Assembly (NCBI GenBank): GCA_947494825.1
Contig: CANLWN010000008.1
Span: 34,555-98,554 of the forward strand
Direction of reading: 5' to 3'
DNA: 64,000 bases
Source: an uncultured Flavobacteriaceae bacterium
GTDB taxonomy: Bacteria; Bacteroidota; Bacteroidia; Flavobacteriales; Flavobacteriaceae
Shown: positions 45,100 to 54,488 of the stretch, one piece after another
Position numbering within the stretch: the first letter of the stretch is position 1
How the letters are laid out: every line of letters begins with the position of its first letter
Notes under the pieces: generated by a model
What the model was told of the DNA's origin: nothing
Seen by the model: only the letters and a program-made list of their open reading frames with translations
Database searches by the model: none
Program-made: the position numbers and the translations under genes

Positions 45100-46872
45100 A
45101 TGCAAAACATAACCCGACTCTTTGATTTTCCGTATTACCAATTGGAGAAATTCAATCTTGAAAAAGCGCTGATTACAAAGTATGATGGCAAATGGGTGGC
45201 CACCTCCACACAGGAATACATAGATAAGGCAAATACCATTAGTAGGGCCCTACTACGGATGGGCGTGAGGCCCAACGATAAGATTGCATTGATTTCCATG
45301 ACCAACAGAACCGAATGGAACATCATGGATATCGGTATTTTGCAATTAGGGGCCCAGAACGTACCTATTTACCCGACCATTTCACAAGAGGATTACGAAT
45401 ATGTACTCAACCATTCTGGAGCCACCTATTGTTTTGTTTCCTGTGCAGAGGTGCACGCAAAAGTAGAGGCCATTAAAGCCAATGTACCCCTTTTAAAGGA
45501 AGTATACTCTTTTGATACCTTGAGCGATTGCAAAAATTGGAGCAAGGTTTTGGAATTGGGAGCGGACACTTCCAATCAGGAAGAAGTAGAACAGCTTAAG
45601 GATACCGTACAACCGGAGGATTTGGCTACCCTAATATATACATCCGGCACCACAGGCAGGCCAAAGGGGGTTATGCTCTCGCATAGCAATGTGGTGAGCA
45701 ATGCTTTGGCGAGTTCCAAGCGACTCCCCATAGTCGGTGGAGAAACCAAAGCCTTAAGTTTCCTACCGGTCTGTCATATCTACGAACGCATGATGATGTA
45801 CCTCTATCAATACGCCGGGGTAAGCATCTATTTCGCGGAGTCTATGGAGAAGATCAGTGATAATCTAAAAGAGACGGCGCCCCACGTGATGACCGCCGTG
45901 CCCCGTTTGTTGGAAAAGGTATACGATAAGATCATCGCCAAGGGAGCGGAGCTCGGTGGCATAAAAAAGAAATTGTTCTTTTGGGCCGTTGAAGTGGGCC
46001 TGCAATATGAACCTTATGGACAGAACGGCTGGTGGTACGAACGAAAACTGGCCCTAGCCCGAAAGCTTATTTTCAGTAAATGGAAACAAGGACTGGGCAA
46101 CAATCTTTCCTTAATATCCTCAGGGAGTGCGGCCTTGCAACCCCGACTGGCACGTATATTCAACGCGGCAGAAATGGGTGTCATGGAAGGTTATGGACTC
46201 ACCGAAACCTCGCCGGTGCTCTCTGTCAACGATATGCGCGATGGCGGGTTTAAAATTGGGACCGTAGGGAAACTCATCGAAAACACGGAAGTTAAAATTG
46301 CCGAAGATGGCGAAATCTGCGTGAAAGGTCCCCAGGTCATGATGGGCTATTACAAAGACCCGGAAAAAACGGCCGAAGTGCTCAAGAACGGTTACTTCCA
46401 TACGGGCGATATCGGAGAGGTGGATTCCGATGGTTTTTTAAAGATTACGGACCGTAAAAAGGAAATGTTCAAGACCTCCGGGGGCAAATACGTGGCCCCG
46501 CAGCTCCTGGAAAACAGGTTTAAACAATCGCGTTTCATAGAGCAGATCATGGTGGTGGGCGAAGGGGAAAAAATGCCAGCGGCCTTGATCCAGCCCAATT
46601 TTGAGTTTCTCTATGAATGGGCAGAACGGCATCAGGTCACCTTGGGCGAAAATTCGGATATCGTCATCAACGAAAGGGTCCTGGAACGCTATCAGGAAGA
46701 AGTGGATGTCGCCAATGAGAATTTTGCCAAGTGGGAAAAGGTAAAACAGTTTAGGCTTACGCCCGATGTGTGGAGCATAGACGATGGACACCTTACCCCA
46801 ACAATGAAATTAAGACGTAAAATCGTTAAGGAAAAATACATCGACCTCTACAACAACATCTATGGTCATTGA
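45100..46872 (+). CDS. Long-chain acyl-CoA ligase (AMP-forming)
   Basis: Activates fatty acids to acyl-CoA through an acyl-AMP. The start at 45100 (MQNITRLFDFPYYQLEKF) gives 590 residues. The ATP-binding P-loop is at about 181-192 (YTSGTTGRPKGVM), the GYGLTETSP motif follows, and the C-terminal hinge carries TGDIGEVDSDGFLKITDRKKE. The family is that of FadD/Faa-type ligases. It feeds the beta-oxidation operon just downstream. Confidence 0.92.
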   Translation: MQNITRLFDFPYYQLEKFNLEKALITKYDGKWVATSTQEYIDKANTISRALLRMGVRPNDKIALISMTNRTEWNIMDIGILQLGAQNVPIYPTISQEDYEYVLNHSGATYCFVSCAEVHAKVEAIKANVPLLKEVYSFDTLSDCKNWSKVLELGADTSNQEEVEQLKDTVQPEDLATLIYTSGTTGRPKGVMLSHSNVVSNALASSKRLPIVGGETKALSFLPVCHIYERMMMYLYQYAGVSIYFAESMEKISDNLKETAPHVMTAVPRLLEKVYDKIIAKGAELGGIKKKLFFWAVEVGLQYEPYGQNGWWYERKLALARKLIFSKWKQGLGNNLSLISSGSAALQPRLARIFNAAEMGVMEGYGLTETSPVLSVNDMRDGGFKIGTVGKLIENTEVKIAEDGEICVKGPQVMMGYYKDPEKTAEVLKNGYFHTGDIGEVDSDGFLKITDRKKEMFKTSGGKYVAPQLLENRFKQSRFIEQIMVVGEGEKMPAALIQPNFEFLYEWAERHQVTLGENSDIVINERVLERYQEEVDVANENFAKWEKVKQFRLTPDVWSIDDGHLTPTMKLRRKIVKEKYIDLYNNIYGH

Positions 46873-46958
46873 CCTCTAAAAGTCCTTTTTTTACCCTACT
46901 GAACAAGGCCCACTTTTCAAAGGGTGTTTTCTGTTAAAATCTTGTGGAAACTTTTACC

Positions 46959-46986
46959 AAATTTATTATGCATGCATAATAAATTT
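46959..46986. promoter_or_regulatory. Perfect 28-bp palindrome, probable MarR operator
   Basis: The half-site aaatttattatgca (46959-46972) is followed directly by its exact reverse complement (46973-46986). It lies just upstream of a TATATTTG -7 box (46991-46998) and 31 bp before the MarR ATG, so binding would block RNA polymerase. This is the expected layout for an autoregulating MarR repressor. Confidence 0.8.
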
Positions 46987-46990
46987 TTTA

Positions 46991-46998
46991 TATATTTG
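46991..46998 (+). promoter_or_regulatory. -7 box of the marR-fad operon
   Basis: TATATTTG matches TAnnTTTG and lies 5 bp after the palindrome and 18 bp before the marR ATG at 47017. The usual -33 element would fall inside the palindrome. Confidence 0.65.
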
Positions 46999-47016
46999 GT
47001 GTCTTATAAACCAGCC

Positions 47017-47466
47017 ATGAAGGATTTAACGATAGATTATGCGCTTAGAGCTACTTGGCAGGCCGTGGCAAGAATGTACAATGAAGAGGCGAAAACCTTT
47101 GACTTAACCATGGCCATCGGCTTTACCTTGCTGAGTATCGACCCAAAAACAGGTACGCCCTCTACCGCCCTAGGACCTAAAATGGGTATGGAAGCCACTA
47201 GCCTCTCAAGAATATTGAAGAGCATTGAAGAAAGAGGCTATATTGAACGTAAACCCAATCCGAATGACGGAAGAGGGGTGCTGATCCATCTCACAAAATT
47301 GGGCCTTGAGAAAAGGGCCATATCCAAAGAGGTAGTGCTTCGTTTCAACAACGTGGTCAAACAACATTTGACCCAAGAGCAGTTGGATCAATTTTTTGAG
47401 GTTGTGGAGACTATTAACAAATTAATCGTGGAAAAGAAGATATATACAAAGGACAAAGCTAATTAA
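47017..47466 (+). CDS. MarR family transcriptional regulator of fatty-acid degradation
   Basis: A 149-residue winged-helix regulator. The start at 47017 (MKDLTIDYALRATWQAV) is preferred because earlier codons overlap the operator. The DNA-binding helix is in GMEATSLSRILKSIEERGYIERKPNPNDGRGVLIHLT, the typical MarR wing. It opens the operon with fadN 13 bp downstream, so acyl-CoA is a plausible inducer. Binding to the palindrome upstream is inferred, not shown. Confidence 0.88.
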   Translation: MKDLTIDYALRATWQAVARMYNEEAKTFDLTMAIGFTLLSIDPKTGTPSTALGPKMGMEATSLSRILKSIEERGYIERKPNPNDGRGVLIHLTKLGLEKRAISKEVVLRFNNVVKQHLTQEQLDQFFEVVETINKLIVEKKIYTKDKAN

Positions 47467-47479
47467 TACGGGGTATTTG

Positions 47480-49885
47480 ATGAAGAGACATATAAAAAAG
47501 GTAGCGGTAATAGGCTCAGGGATCATGGGAAGCGGTATCGCTTGCCATTTTGCCAACATCGGGGTAGAAGTGCTGCTACTCGATATTGTTCCAAGGGAAC
47601 TCAACGATAAGGAAAAAGCGATGGGGCTCACCTTAGAGGACAAGGCGGTGCGAAATCGCTTGGTAAACAATTCGCTGGCAACTGCTTTAAAATCCAAACC
47701 CTCCCCTATTTATCATCAGAAGTTTGCGCAACGGATCACTACAGGCAACCTGGAGGATGATATGGCCAAAGTGGCCAAGGTGGATTGGATTATTGAGGTA
47801 GTCGTAGAACGCCTGGATATCAAAAAGATGGTTCTTGAAAATCTGGAAAAACACAGAAAGCCCGGAACCCTGATTACCTCTAATACTTCAGGTATTCCCA
47901 TAAAATTTATGAGCGAGGGACGAAGTGATGATTTCCAGGAACACTTTTGTGGAACCCACTTCTTCAATCCGGCCCGATATTTAAAACTTTTTGAGATAAT
48001 TCCCGGTCCCAAAACTTCCTCGGAAGTATTGGATTTCCTCAACGGATACGGGGAACAATTTTTGGGCAAAACCTCCGTGGTCGCCAAGGATACCCCGGCC
48101 TTTATAGGAAACCGTATCGGTATCTTTAGTATTCAGAGCCTCTTTCATGCGGTAAAGGACATGGGGCTTACCATTGAGGAAGTGGACAAATTGACCGGAC
48201 CGGTTATCGGAAGGCCTAAGTCGGCTACCTTTAGAACGGTAGATGTGGTTGGTTTGGACACCCTAGTACACGTGGCCAATGGCATTGCCGAAAATTGCCC
48301 GAAGGATGAACGCCACGAGCTCTTTCAGCTCCCGGATTTCATCAAGACCATGGTAGAAAACAAATGGCTGGGCAGCAAAACGGGCCAGGGCTTCTATAAA
48401 AAGACAAAAAAAGCGGATGGTGCTAGTGAGATTTTATCGCTAGACTTGGACTCCCTGGAATACCGCTCCAAAAAACGAGCGCAATTTGCCACCCTGGAGC
48501 AGACCAAGACCATCGATAAGGTCGTGGATCGCTTTAAGGTATTGGTGCAAGGCAAGGACAAAGCGGGCGAGTTTTACAGGAAAAGCTTTGCGGCCCTTTT
48601 TTCATACGTATCCCACCGTATTCCGGAAATCACGGATGAGCTTTACAAAATAGATGATGCCATGAAGGCCGGTTTTGGTTGGGAACACGGGCCCTTTCAA
48701 ATTTGGGATGCCATCGGGGTGCAGGAAGGACTTGCGCTGATACAGGCAGAAGGCCTGGAAACGGCCAGCTGGATCAAGGATATGGATGCGGCCGGTATCG
48801 GCTCTTTTTATTCGGTGACCGATGGGGCGACCCATTACTACGATATTCCCAAAAAGGCCATGCAAAAGGTGCCCGGACAGGATGCCTTTATCATCTTGGA
48901 TAATATCAGGCAATCAAAAGAGGTCTTTAAAAATAGCGGGGTGGTGCTCGAGGATTTGGGTGATGGCATTCTGAACGTGGAATTCCAGTCCAAAATGAAC
49001 ACCATTGGAGGTGATGTGTTGGCCGGATTGAACAAGGCTTTCGATATTGCCGAAAAGGATTTTCAGGGGTTGGTCGTTGGCAATCAAGCGGCTAATTTTT
49101 CCGTCGGTGCCAATATCGGAATGATATTTATGTTGGCCGTGGAGCAGGAATACGATGAGCTCAATATGGCCATTAAGATGTTCCAGGATACCGTAATGCG
49201 TATGCGTTACTCGGCCATACCCACCGTAGCGGCCCCCCATGGGATGACCTTGGGCGGAGGCTGCGAAATATCGCTGCACGCCGATAAGGTTGTGGCGGCA
49301 GCGGAGACCTATATAGGGTTGGTAGAATTCGGTGTAGGGGTTATTCCCGGCGGCGGTGGATCCAAGGAATTTGCACTACGGGCTGCCGATACCTTCAAAA
49401 AGAACGATGTGGAACTCAACGTACTGCAGGAGTATTTCCTTACCATAGGAATGGCAAAGGTGTCTACCTCGGCCTATGAAGCCTATGATCTGGGCATCCT
49501 GCAAAAAGGAAAGGATATTGTAGTGGTCAATAAGGACAGGCAGATTGCCACCGCAAAGGCCCACGCCAAATTGATGGCCGAGGCCGGTTACACCCAGCCT
49601 CCGAGACGGAAGGACATTAAAGTCCTTGGAAAACAGGCTTTGGGCATGTTCCTGGTGGGTACCGATGCCATGGAAGCCAGCCACTACATTAGTGAACACG
49701 ACAAAAAGATTGCCAACAAATTGGCCTATGTTATGGCCGGGGGAGATCTCTCCGAACCAACCAGGGTCAGTGAACAGTATTTATTGGATTTGGAACGCGA
49801 GGCCTTTTTGTCGCTCTGTACCGAACGAAAGACCCTGGAACGAATCCAGCACATGCTCAAAACGGGAAAACCGTTGCGCAACTAA
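47480..49885 (+). CDS. fadN: 3-hydroxyacyl-CoA dehydrogenase/enoyl-CoA hydratase, FadN type
   Basis: Bifunctional beta-oxidation enzyme of 801 residues. The N-terminal NAD-binding dehydrogenase has GSGIMGSG near residues 12-19, the HFFNPARYLKLFEII signature and a duplicated C-terminal helical domain. A crotonase domain follows (about 485-720, with HGMTLGGGCEISLHAD). This dehydrogenase-first order is that of Bacillus FadN, not Escherichia FadB. The start at ATG 47480 is preferred over the TTG at 47477. Confidence 0.92.
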   Translation: MKRHIKKVAVIGSGIMGSGIACHFANIGVEVLLLDIVPRELNDKEKAMGLTLEDKAVRNRLVNNSLATALKSKPSPIYHQKFAQRITTGNLEDDMAKVAKVDWIIEVVVERLDIKKMVLENLEKHRKPGTLITSNTSGIPIKFMSEGRSDDFQEHFCGTHFFNPARYLKLFEIIPGPKTSSEVLDFLNGYGEQFLGKTSVVAKDTPAFIGNRIGIFSIQSLFHAVKDMGLTIEEVDKLTGPVIGRPKSATFRTVDVVGLDTLVHVANGIAENCPKDERHELFQLPDFIKTMVENKWLGSKTGQGFYKKTKKADGASEILSLDLDSLEYRSKKRAQFATLEQTKTIDKVVDRFKVLVQGKDKAGEFYRKSFAALFSYVSHRIPEITDELYKIDDAMKAGFGWEHGPFQIWDAIGVQEGLALIQAEGLETASWIKDMDAAGIGSFYSVTDGATHYYDIPKKAMQKVPGQDAFIILDNIRQSKEVFKNSGVVLEDLGDGILNVEFQSKMNTIGGDVLAGLNKAFDIAEKDFQGLVVGNQAANFSVGANIGMIFMLAVEQEYDELNMAIKMFQDTVMRMRYSAIPTVAAPHGMTLGGGCEISLHADKVVAAAETYIGLVEFGVGVIPGGGGSKEFALRAADTFKKNDVELNVLQEYFLTIGMAKVSTSAYEAYDLGILQKGKDIVVVNKDRQIATAKAHAKLMAEAGYTQPPRRKDIKVLGKQALGMFLVGTDAMEASHYISEHDKKIANKLAYVMAGGDLSEPTRVSEQYLLDLEREAFLSLCTERKTLERIQHMLKTGKPLRN

Positions 49886-49952
49886 TTTGGATTCAAACCC
49901 ATTTAGGAAATCAGATTTATTAGGAGGCACAAAAAAATAGAAGATTTAAAAA

Positions 49953-51143
49953 ATGAAGACAGCATATATAGTAAAAGCCTATAGAACCGCGGTGGGCAAA
50001 GCGCCAAGGGGAGTGTTCCGCTTTAAAAGAACGGATGAACTGGCTGCTGAGACCATAGAACATATGATGAAACAACTGCCGCAGTTGGATAAAAAACGCA
50101 TAGACGACGTCATCGTGGGCAATGCCATGCCCGAAGGGTCCCAAGGACTCAATATGGCCCGACTCATTTCCCTAATGGGATTGGACATCGTGGATGTCCC
50201 TGGTGTAACCGTAAATCGGTTCTGTTCCTCGGGCATTGAAACCATCGGTATTGCCACGGCCAAAATCCAGGCCGGAATGGCCGATTGTATTATTGCTGGA
50301 GGGGCCGAAAGCATGAGCGCCGTTCCCATGACCGGATACAAGACCGAGCTCAACTATGACCTGGTCAATGCCGGCCATGAGGATTATTATTGGGGCATGG
50401 GGAATACCGCTGAGGCGGTGGCCCAGGAATTTAAGGTATCTAGGGAAGATCAGGATGAATTTGCATACAACTCCCATATGAAAGCCCTAAAAGCACAGGC
50501 CGAAGATCGCTTTCAGGATCAGATCGTGCCCATTGAAGTGGAGCAGACCTACGTAAACGCAGCCGGTAAAAGAGACACCAAGACCTATACGGTAACCAAG
50601 GACGAAGGGCCACGTAAGGGCACCAACAAAGAAGCCTTGGCCAAACTACGGCCGGTTTTCGCGGCCGGTGGAAGCGTAACCGCGGGGAACTCCTCCCAAA
50701 TGAGCGATGGTGCCGCCTTTGTTATGGTGATGAGCGAGGAAATGGTCAAGGAACTGAACCTGGAACCCATTGCCCGTCTGGTGAACTATGCGGCGGCAGG
50801 AGTAGAACCCCGTATTATGGGTATTGGTCCGGTAAAGGCCGTGCCTAAAGCACTAAAACAGGCTGGCCTAAAGCAGGACGATATTGAGTTGATCGAATTG
50901 AACGAGGCTTTTGCCTCCCAATCCTTGGCGGTCATCCGCGAATTGGGGCTTAACAATGACATCATCAACGTAAACGGGGGTGCCATTTCCTTGGGACATC
51001 CCCTGGGTTGTACGGGTGCCAAACTATCGGTTCAACTGTTCGATGAGATGCGCAAGCGTGACATGCAAGGAAAATATGGTATGGTCACCATGTGCGTGGG
51101 TACGGGACAGGGTGCCGCCGGTATCTATGAATTTTTAAATTAA
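49953..51143 (+). CDS. fadA: Acetyl-CoA C-acyltransferase (thiolase)
   Basis: Releases acetyl-CoA from 3-ketoacyl-CoA, the last step of beta-oxidation. Its 396 residues show the nucleophile Cys91 in NRFCSSG, His349 in GHPLGCTG and Cys381 in [11 protein letters not shown]. It lies between the fadN and fadE homologues in the same order as the Bacillus fadNAE operon. Confidence 0.95.
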   Translation: MKTAYIVKAYRTAVGKAPRGVFRFKRTDELAAETIEHMMKQLPQLDKKRIDDVIVGNAMPEGSQGLNMARLISLMGLDIVDVPGVTVNRFCSSGIETIGIATAKIQAGMADCIIAGGAESMSAVPMTGYKTELNYDLVNAGHEDYYWGMGNTAEAVAQEFKVSREDQDEFAYNSHMKALKAQAEDRFQDQIVPIEVEQTYVNAAGKRDTKTYTVTKDEGPRKGTNKEALAKLRPVFAAGGSVTAGNSSQMSDGAAFVMVMSEEMVKELNLEPIARLVNYAAAGVEPRIMGIGPVKAVPKALKQAGLKQDDIELIELNEAFASQSLAVIRELGLNNDIINVNGGAISLGHPLGCTGAKLSVQLFDEMRKRDMQGKYGMVTMCVGTGQGAAGIYEFLN

Positions 51144-51223
51144 CAGAATGAAAATAATTGCGGGGAGGAATAAGACGTTCTTGACCCTGCTATCCCAAAT
51201 ACAATATATTAAATACTAGAACC

Positions 51224-53035
51224 ATGAGTACGCAAACTATAGAAAAGGACCTTTTAAGAGGTGGACAGTTTTTGGTAAAGGAGACCAAATGCGAAGATGT
51301 ATTTACCCTTGAGGATTTGTCCGAAGAGCAAAAAATGATGCGCGACAGCACCAAGGAATTTGTGGATCGCGAATTGTGGAGCCACTGGGAACGCTTTGAA
51401 AGCAAGGACTACGCTTATACCGAAGAGACCATGCGGCACGCAGGCGAACTGGGACTTTTGGGCATTGCCGTGCCAGAAGCCTACGGCGGTCTGGGCATGG
51501 GCTTTGTATCCACGATGTTGGTATGCGATTATATTTCGGGGGCCACAGGTTCCTTTAGTACGGCTTTCGGAGCGCATACCGGAATAGGTACCATGCCTAT
51601 AATTCTCTATGGAAATGAAGAGCAAAAGAAAAAGTACGTTCCTAAATTGGCCACAGGCGAATGGTTCGGTGCGTATTGCCTAACCGAACCCGGAGCCGGA
51701 TCGGACGCCAACTCAGGCAAGACCAAGGCCGTACTTTCGGAAGATGGAAAATTCTACGCCATCACCGGTCAGAAGATGTGGATTTCCAATGCGGGCTTTT
51801 GCAATATGTTCATTGTGTTCGCGCGTATAGAGGATGACAAGAACATTACGGGTTTTATCGTGGAAAACGACCCGGAAAATGGAATCACCATGGGCGATGA
51901 AGAAAAAAAATTAGGAATCCATTCTTCCTCCACCCGGCAGGTATTCTTCAACGAGACCAAGGTGCCCGTGGAGAACATGCTATCGGAGCGTGGAAATGGA
52001 TTCAAAATCGCCATGAACGCCCTCAACGTGGGGCGGATCAAATTGGCAGCTGCCTGTTTGGAGGCACAGCGCCGCGTGATTACGGAAGCGGTTAAATATG
52101 CCAATGAACGCCTACAGTTTAAAACGCCCATTATCAATTTTGGCGCCATTAAATCCAAAGTGGCCACCATGGCCACCAATGCCTATGCGGGCGAATCGGC
52201 CTGCTATAGGGCTGCAAAAAACATTGAGGACAGAATTACCCTCCGGGTGGCCCAAGGTAACCCACACCAGGAGGCCGAGCTGAAAGGTGTAGAAGAATAC
52301 GCCATTGAGTGCTCGATCCTTAAGGTGGCGGTTTCAGAGGACTGCCAGAGTACCACCGATGAGGGCATACAGATTTTCGGAGGCATGGGCTTTAGTGCAG
52401 ACACCCCCATGGAATCCGCGTGGCGCGATTCCCGTATTGCCCGTATCTATGAGGGTACCAATGAGATCAATAGAATGTTGGCCGTAGGCATGTTGGTCAA
52501 AAAGGCGATGAAAGGACATGTAGATCTTTTAGGACCGGCCACTCAGGTGGGCGAGGAACTGATGGGCATTCCTTCTTTTGATGTGCCCGACTTTTCAGAA
52601 CTGTTCTCCGAGGAAAAAGATTTGCTGGCACGTTTAAAGAAGGTCTTTTTGATGGTGGCCGGAAGTGCCGTCCAAAAATTCGGACCGGAACTGGAAAAGC
52701 ACCAACAACTGTTGATGGCCGCCTCCGATATACTCATCGAAGTGTACATGGCCGAATCAACCTTGTTGCGAACCGAGAAAAATGCAAAACGTTTTGGCGA
52801 AGAGGCACAAGAGGCCCAAATTGCCATGTCTAAATTATACCTGTACAACGCCGTGGATATCATTATCCAAAAAGGAAAGGAAGCTATTGTTTCCTTTGCC
52901 GAAGGCGACGAACAACGTATGATGCTCATGGGGCTAAAGCGTTTTACAAAATATACCAATCAACCCAATGTTGTAGCCTTGCGCACCTTAATTGCGGACA
53001 AAGTAGCAGCAGATCAGGGTTATACCTTTGACTAA
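51224..53035 (+). CDS. fadE: Acyl-CoA dehydrogenase, long form
   Basis: FAD enzyme for the first step of beta-oxidation. The 603-residue protein has the standard domain (about 40-420) with YCLTEPGAGSDAN and the catalytic Glu410 in YEGTNEI, plus a C-terminal helical extension of about 180 residues as in VLCAD-like/Bacillus FadE proteins. It is the last gene of the operon and is followed by a terminator. Confidence 0.93.
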   Translation: MSTQTIEKDLLRGGQFLVKETKCEDVFTLEDLSEEQKMMRDSTKEFVDRELWSHWERFESKDYAYTEETMRHAGELGLLGIAVPEAYGGLGMGFVSTMLVCDYISGATGSFSTAFGAHTGIGTMPIILYGNEEQKKKYVPKLATGEWFGAYCLTEPGAGSDANSGKTKAVLSEDGKFYAITGQKMWISNAGFCNMFIVFARIEDDKNITGFIVENDPENGITMGDEEKKLGIHSSSTRQVFFNETKVPVENMLSERGNGFKIAMNALNVGRIKLAAACLEAQRRVITEAVKYANERLQFKTPIINFGAIKSKVATMATNAYAGESACYRAAKNIEDRITLRVAQGNPHQEAELKGVEEYAIECSILKVAVSEDCQSTTDEGIQIFGGMGFSADTPMESAWRDSRIARIYEGTNEINRMLAVGMLVKKAMKGHVDLLGPATQVGEELMGIPSFDVPDFSELFSEEKDLLARLKKVFLMVAGSAVQKFGPELEKHQQLLMAASDILIEVYMAESTLLRTEKNAKRFGEEAQEAQIAMSKLYLYNAVDIIIQKGKEAIVSFAEGDEQRMMLMGLKRFTKYTNQPNVVALRTLIADKVAADQGYTFD

Positions 53036-53068
53036 TTCAAATTGAACTTTTGTTTTGAGACAGAAGCT

Positions 53069-53100
53069 AAACCGCTCCCGATAAAGGAGCGGTTTTTTAT
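53069..53100 (+). terminator. Intrinsic terminator of the fad operon
   Basis: accgctcc (53071-53078) pairs with ggagcggt (53086-53093) across a seven-base loop, followed by a run of T. Confidence 0.9.
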
Positions 53101-53125
53101 TGTAGCATTCCCAAACAACGCCCCA

Positions 53126-54394
53126 TTACCAGAAAGCATAACCCAGAGAAAGCGCGATGCGGGAGACTTCATCCCTGTTGATTACGCTCAAACCCGGAAC
53201 GATAATGTTTTGGTTGGTTATAAAGTTGAAACGCAAATAAACTCGCCGGTTATAACTATAGCCCAATCCAAACGAAGCCCCCGAGTCATTATCCTGGGCG
53301 GTAGAAACCTCCGAGGTTTCCGTGGGACGATCAATCAGAAGGAATGTCCGCCTGTTATTGAGAACCGAATTGGGATACAAGTTGGTAACAAATCCAGCCT
53401 CAAGGAAAACATTGCTTTTTTCAGTAATATCGAAGTAATATCTTGCCCCGAGCATGAGTTCGAGAATCGAAAAATCCCCTGTTAAAATCTGCTCGGTCGA
53501 TGGGTTGTAAATGAAATCATCCGGTTGCACCAAATAGTCGCTGGTAAATGAGCCGTATTGTGCCGATAGGATCACCGAAGCTTTTTTATAACCGAAATAC
53601 GGGAAAAACGCTTCCACCTCACCTCCAAATTTGGCACCCGAAGCATTCTCGAATTCATAAACCTCGCCGGGTCGACTGGTTAAGCCCACTTCATAACCGT
53701 ATTGCTGTACGCCTCCCCAAACCTTAAGTGTTATAGGGAAATTTGCCTTTTGCTTTGCCGTTCTTTCATAGACAACAAAGCTATTGTCCCCTAGGCAGGT
53801 GTTGATTTCCTCGAAATATTTAATCAAGGATTTTCTGGAATATTTCACTTTTTGGATATCCAATCTATTATCACAGGGAAAATCCTTAAGTAGTTGTCTC
53901 TTAAATATGTTGTTTTCTCGCACCTTCAGATCATCCCCAACATACTTTTTGTAAAGGAGCACTTCAATTGGCCCGTCTTCCTTGCTAAACAGATAAACAA
54001 TATCAATATCTCCCACATACCAGTAAAGTGACGCCTTGCCTTCTATGATGTTTTGGACGAAAACGGTTTTCCTGACCAATTCGGGTTCGGGGTTTTTTTC
54101 TTTCTTCTTTAATGTGGACTGGGTAATGGGAAAACCTGCACTTACCCGTTTGTAAGCCCCTTGGCCAGCAATTTTGAACTCCTTGCAGTCGCCTACACTA
54201 AAAGACCGTATGTCTGTGCTTCCGTTTAAACGGTAGGATACAATTTCAGGGGAGAAAAGCCATCTTTCATTTTGGATAAGACATTCAATTTTGTTGTCGT
54301 CATTGTCAATAAAATAGCCAGGCTCAAATGTAATTTGGGCAATTAGGCCATGAAATGTTAACAAGCAAATAAATAGTGCAAAACAGTTTTTCAT
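53126..54394 (-). CDS. Outer-membrane beta-barrel-like protein of unknown function
   Basis: A 422-residue exported protein; the start at 54394 (MKNCFALFICLLTFHGLIAQ) gives a clean signal peptide. The first half (about 21-210) is soluble, with a motif FEPGYFIDNDDNKIECLIQNERW and several Lys/Glu-rich strands. The second half has alternating-hydrophobicity strands and ends in LSLGYAFW, a C-terminal aromatic typical of outer-membrane barrels. The domain arrangement is one I know from Bacteroidota hypothetical proteins, without a function. It stands alone. Confidence 0.75.
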   Translation of the reverse strand: MKNCFALFICLLTFHGLIAQITFEPGYFIDNDDNKIECLIQNERWLFSPEIVSYRLNGSTDIRSFSVGDCKEFKIAGQGAYKRVSAGFPITQSTLKKKEKNPEPELVRKTVFVQNIIEGKASLYWYVGDIDIVYLFSKEDGPIEVLLYKKYVGDDLKVRENNIFKRQLLKDFPCDNRLDIQKVKYSRKSLIKYFEEINTCLGDNSFVVYERTAKQKANFPITLKVWGGVQQYGYEVGLTSRPGEVYEFENASGAKFGGEVEAFFPYFGYKKASVILSAQYGSFTSDYLVQPDDFIYNPSTEQILTGDFSILELMLGARYYFDITEKSNVFLEAGFVTNLYPNSVLNNRRTFLLIDRPTETSEVSTAQDNDSGASFGLGYSYNRRVYLRFNFITNQNIIVPGLSVINRDEVSRIALSLGYAFW

Positions 54395-54488
54395 TTTATA
54401 AGTTTGGTTCAAGTTTTAATTTTTGTCAAAAATGGTGCTTTAATTTCGATTCCGCTAATTTTTGTCGTCAAAAGCTGTAGTATATTAT

